From contig JBBTSQ010000012.1 of the NCBI GenBank assembly GCA_038078755.1, positions 1 to 12,828 of the forward strand: 12,828 nucleotides of DNA, written 5' to 3'. Below, in pieces: positions 12,135 to 12,828 of this stretch (position 1 is the stretch's first letter; each line of letters opens with the position of its first letter). A program made the position numbers and the translations under genes. This DNA is from JBBTSQ01 sp038078755. Its GTDB lineage: Bacteria; Patescibacteriota; Minisyncoccia; Phycocordibacterales; JBAYGS01. The notes below the pieces were generated by a model. That model saw only the letters and a list, made by a program, of their open reading frames with translations. It was not told the origin of the DNA and searched no databases.

Positions 12135-12238
12135 TGGGGTCAGTTGGATTCAAACCAACGACCTCTAGGCTTATTCACTGCAAGGTTGTAGCCTCACAAT
12201 TACTGTCCTAGCGCTCTGGCCAGCTGAGCTATAACCCC
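12135..12238 (-). tRNA. tRNA gene with a 37-nt anticodon loop (possibly tRNA-Ala TGC)
   Basis: 104 nt, about 30 longer than a class I tRNA. Acceptor GGGGTTA/TGACCCC (7 bp, one G-U) with discriminator A; D arm GCTC-AGCTGGCCA-GAGC; anticodon stem CTAGG/CCTAG (12211-12207 and 12169-12165); a normal 5-nt variable loop AGGTC; T arm GTTGG-TTTGAAT-CCAAC. CCA is not encoded. The anticodon loop is 37 nt (12206-12170) instead of 7. Removing one contiguous 30-nt piece never leaves T at position 33, so a simple intron does not fit. CTTGCAG inside (12184-12178) looks like an Ala TGC anticodon loop, and the rRNA-operon setting also suggests Ala or Ile. It may be spliced unusually, be a pseudogene, or reflect a sequence error. 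Confidence 0.7.
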
Positions 12239-12604
12239 ACACAAAAGAACAAATTAAGCTCATCCGACGGAGGAGACGAAGGTGGTGGTATCCGAGAAAG
12301 GAGGAAACGAACACCACCCGGAACTTCACTCCTCACGCCGGAGAGCAATGGGAACACCCGACCATCGCTGCAGTCGGACAATGTAACCCACGGAACAACT
12401 TTCAAATGTAGAGTTCATAGTCGGCACACTTCTTTGTCGCAAGCTCCGTCCACTCGCTCCGCCGTGGCGGATTGGTCGTGGTACTCACTTGCTTCTCGAA
12501 TTGCGCTCAACTACAAACTCTAAACAGGTAAGAAACAAAATAATTGGAGCTTGCGCTCATCCCGTAAGCTTTCGCTTCTTGGGACTGATTTTCAAATTTC
12601 CTAA
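12239..12604 (-). other. 23S-tRNA transcribed spacer, no gene seen
   Basis: Structured spacer of the rRNA operon. On the minus strand: GAGC-GCAA-GCTC (12557-12546) and AAGC-GAAA-GCTT tetraloop hairpins just after 23S, TAGAGTT/AACTCTA (about 12520 and 12410) joining distant parts, and CACCACC/GGTGGTG in the part nearest the tRNA. These probably guide RNase cleavage. No coding frame stands out. Confidence 0.6.
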
Positions 12605-12828
12605 TAAGAATCGGACAATTAGTAATTCTCGGCTGAAGCGATTACTCGCTGTACACCTGAATCCTATCGACCTAGTAGTCTACTAGGGTCCTCACACGAT
12701 TCCTGATCTTGGGGTTGGCTTCCCTCTTAGATGCTTTCAGAGGTTATCCATTCCGAACTTAGCTACTCTGCGTTGCCCTTGGCAGGACAGCAGATACACC
12801 AGAGGTTCGTTCAATTCGGTCCTCTCGT
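12605..12828 (-). rRNA. rrl: 23S ribosomal RNA, 3' end only
   Basis: The last ~220 nt of 23S, running off the right edge. The first bases on the minus strand, ACGAGAGGACCGAATTGAAC, are the sarcin-ricin loop region; CTCTGGTGTATC, then GCTAAGTTCGGAATGGATAACC, CTGAAAGCATCTAAG and GGAAGCC follow as in all bacteria. The end near ATTACTAATTGTCCGATT corresponds to the ACTAAT motif close to the 3' end of E. coli 23S. The exact end is uncertain by about 10 nt. Confidence 0.95.

Noticed and set aside
12005..12211. 68-codon frame across 5S and tRNA on the plus strand
   Set aside because: Antisense to two stable RNA genes.

Overview
The window looks like a chromosome segment from a member of the Candidate Phyla Radiation (Patescibacteria, probably Parcubacteria-like). 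This is an inference. It rests on compact housekeeping genes, tRNA-type genes without an encoded CCA end, several genes whose -10 box sits 6-12 nt before the start codon, a large VirD4/TraG-like ATPase of the kind common in these genomes, and intergenic DNA crowded with hairpins. TAA, TAG and TGA all serve as stops (TGA ends idi), so the code is not the UGA=Gly code of Gracilibacteria or Absconditabacteria. A 10-N assembly gap lies at 5209-5218.

Layout. 1-1321 (-): most of ftsH, cut by the window edge before its zinc site. 1405-1929 (-): an unknown Cys-rich membrane-anchored protein with a strong promoter and a terminator. 2048-2195: a small element with terminal inverted repeats. 2218-2670 (+): smpB. 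2854-3255 (+): tmRNA (ssrA). SmpB and tmRNA form the trans-translation pair, and FtsH is one of the proteases known to degrade tagged proteins in other bacteria. 3256-3950: a hairpin-rich gap with an inverted copy of the tmRNA 3' end and one unresolved transcript. 3951-4463 (-): idi. 4593-5970 (+): infC-rpmI-rplT, the classic IF3/L35/L20 cluster, here with separate promoters for infC and rpmI. 6107-7483 (-): a beta-CASP metallo-beta-lactamase nuclease. 7484-8275: 790 bases with no convincing protein gene but dense predicted RNA structure, the best candidate for something undescribed. 8276-8845 (-): ndk. 8859-11648 (-): the VirD4/TraG-like ATPase. 11797-11947: a stack of four hairpins ending the rRNA operon. 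11967-12828 (-): 5S rRNA, an odd tRNA gene with about 30 extra bases in its anticodon loop, a spacer, and the 3' end of 23S rRNA.

Most of the genes serve translation and its quality control: IF3, L35, L20, rRNA, tRNA, tmRNA, SmpB, FtsH and an RNA nuclease. The most interesting signals are non-coding: the structured region 7560-8065, the 27-residue Mycoplasma-like tmRNA tag, the inverted duplicate of the tmRNA 3' end, the expanded tRNA anticodon loop, the CTAG-centred perfect palindromes, and the poly-C tracts beside the infC/rpmI promoters.
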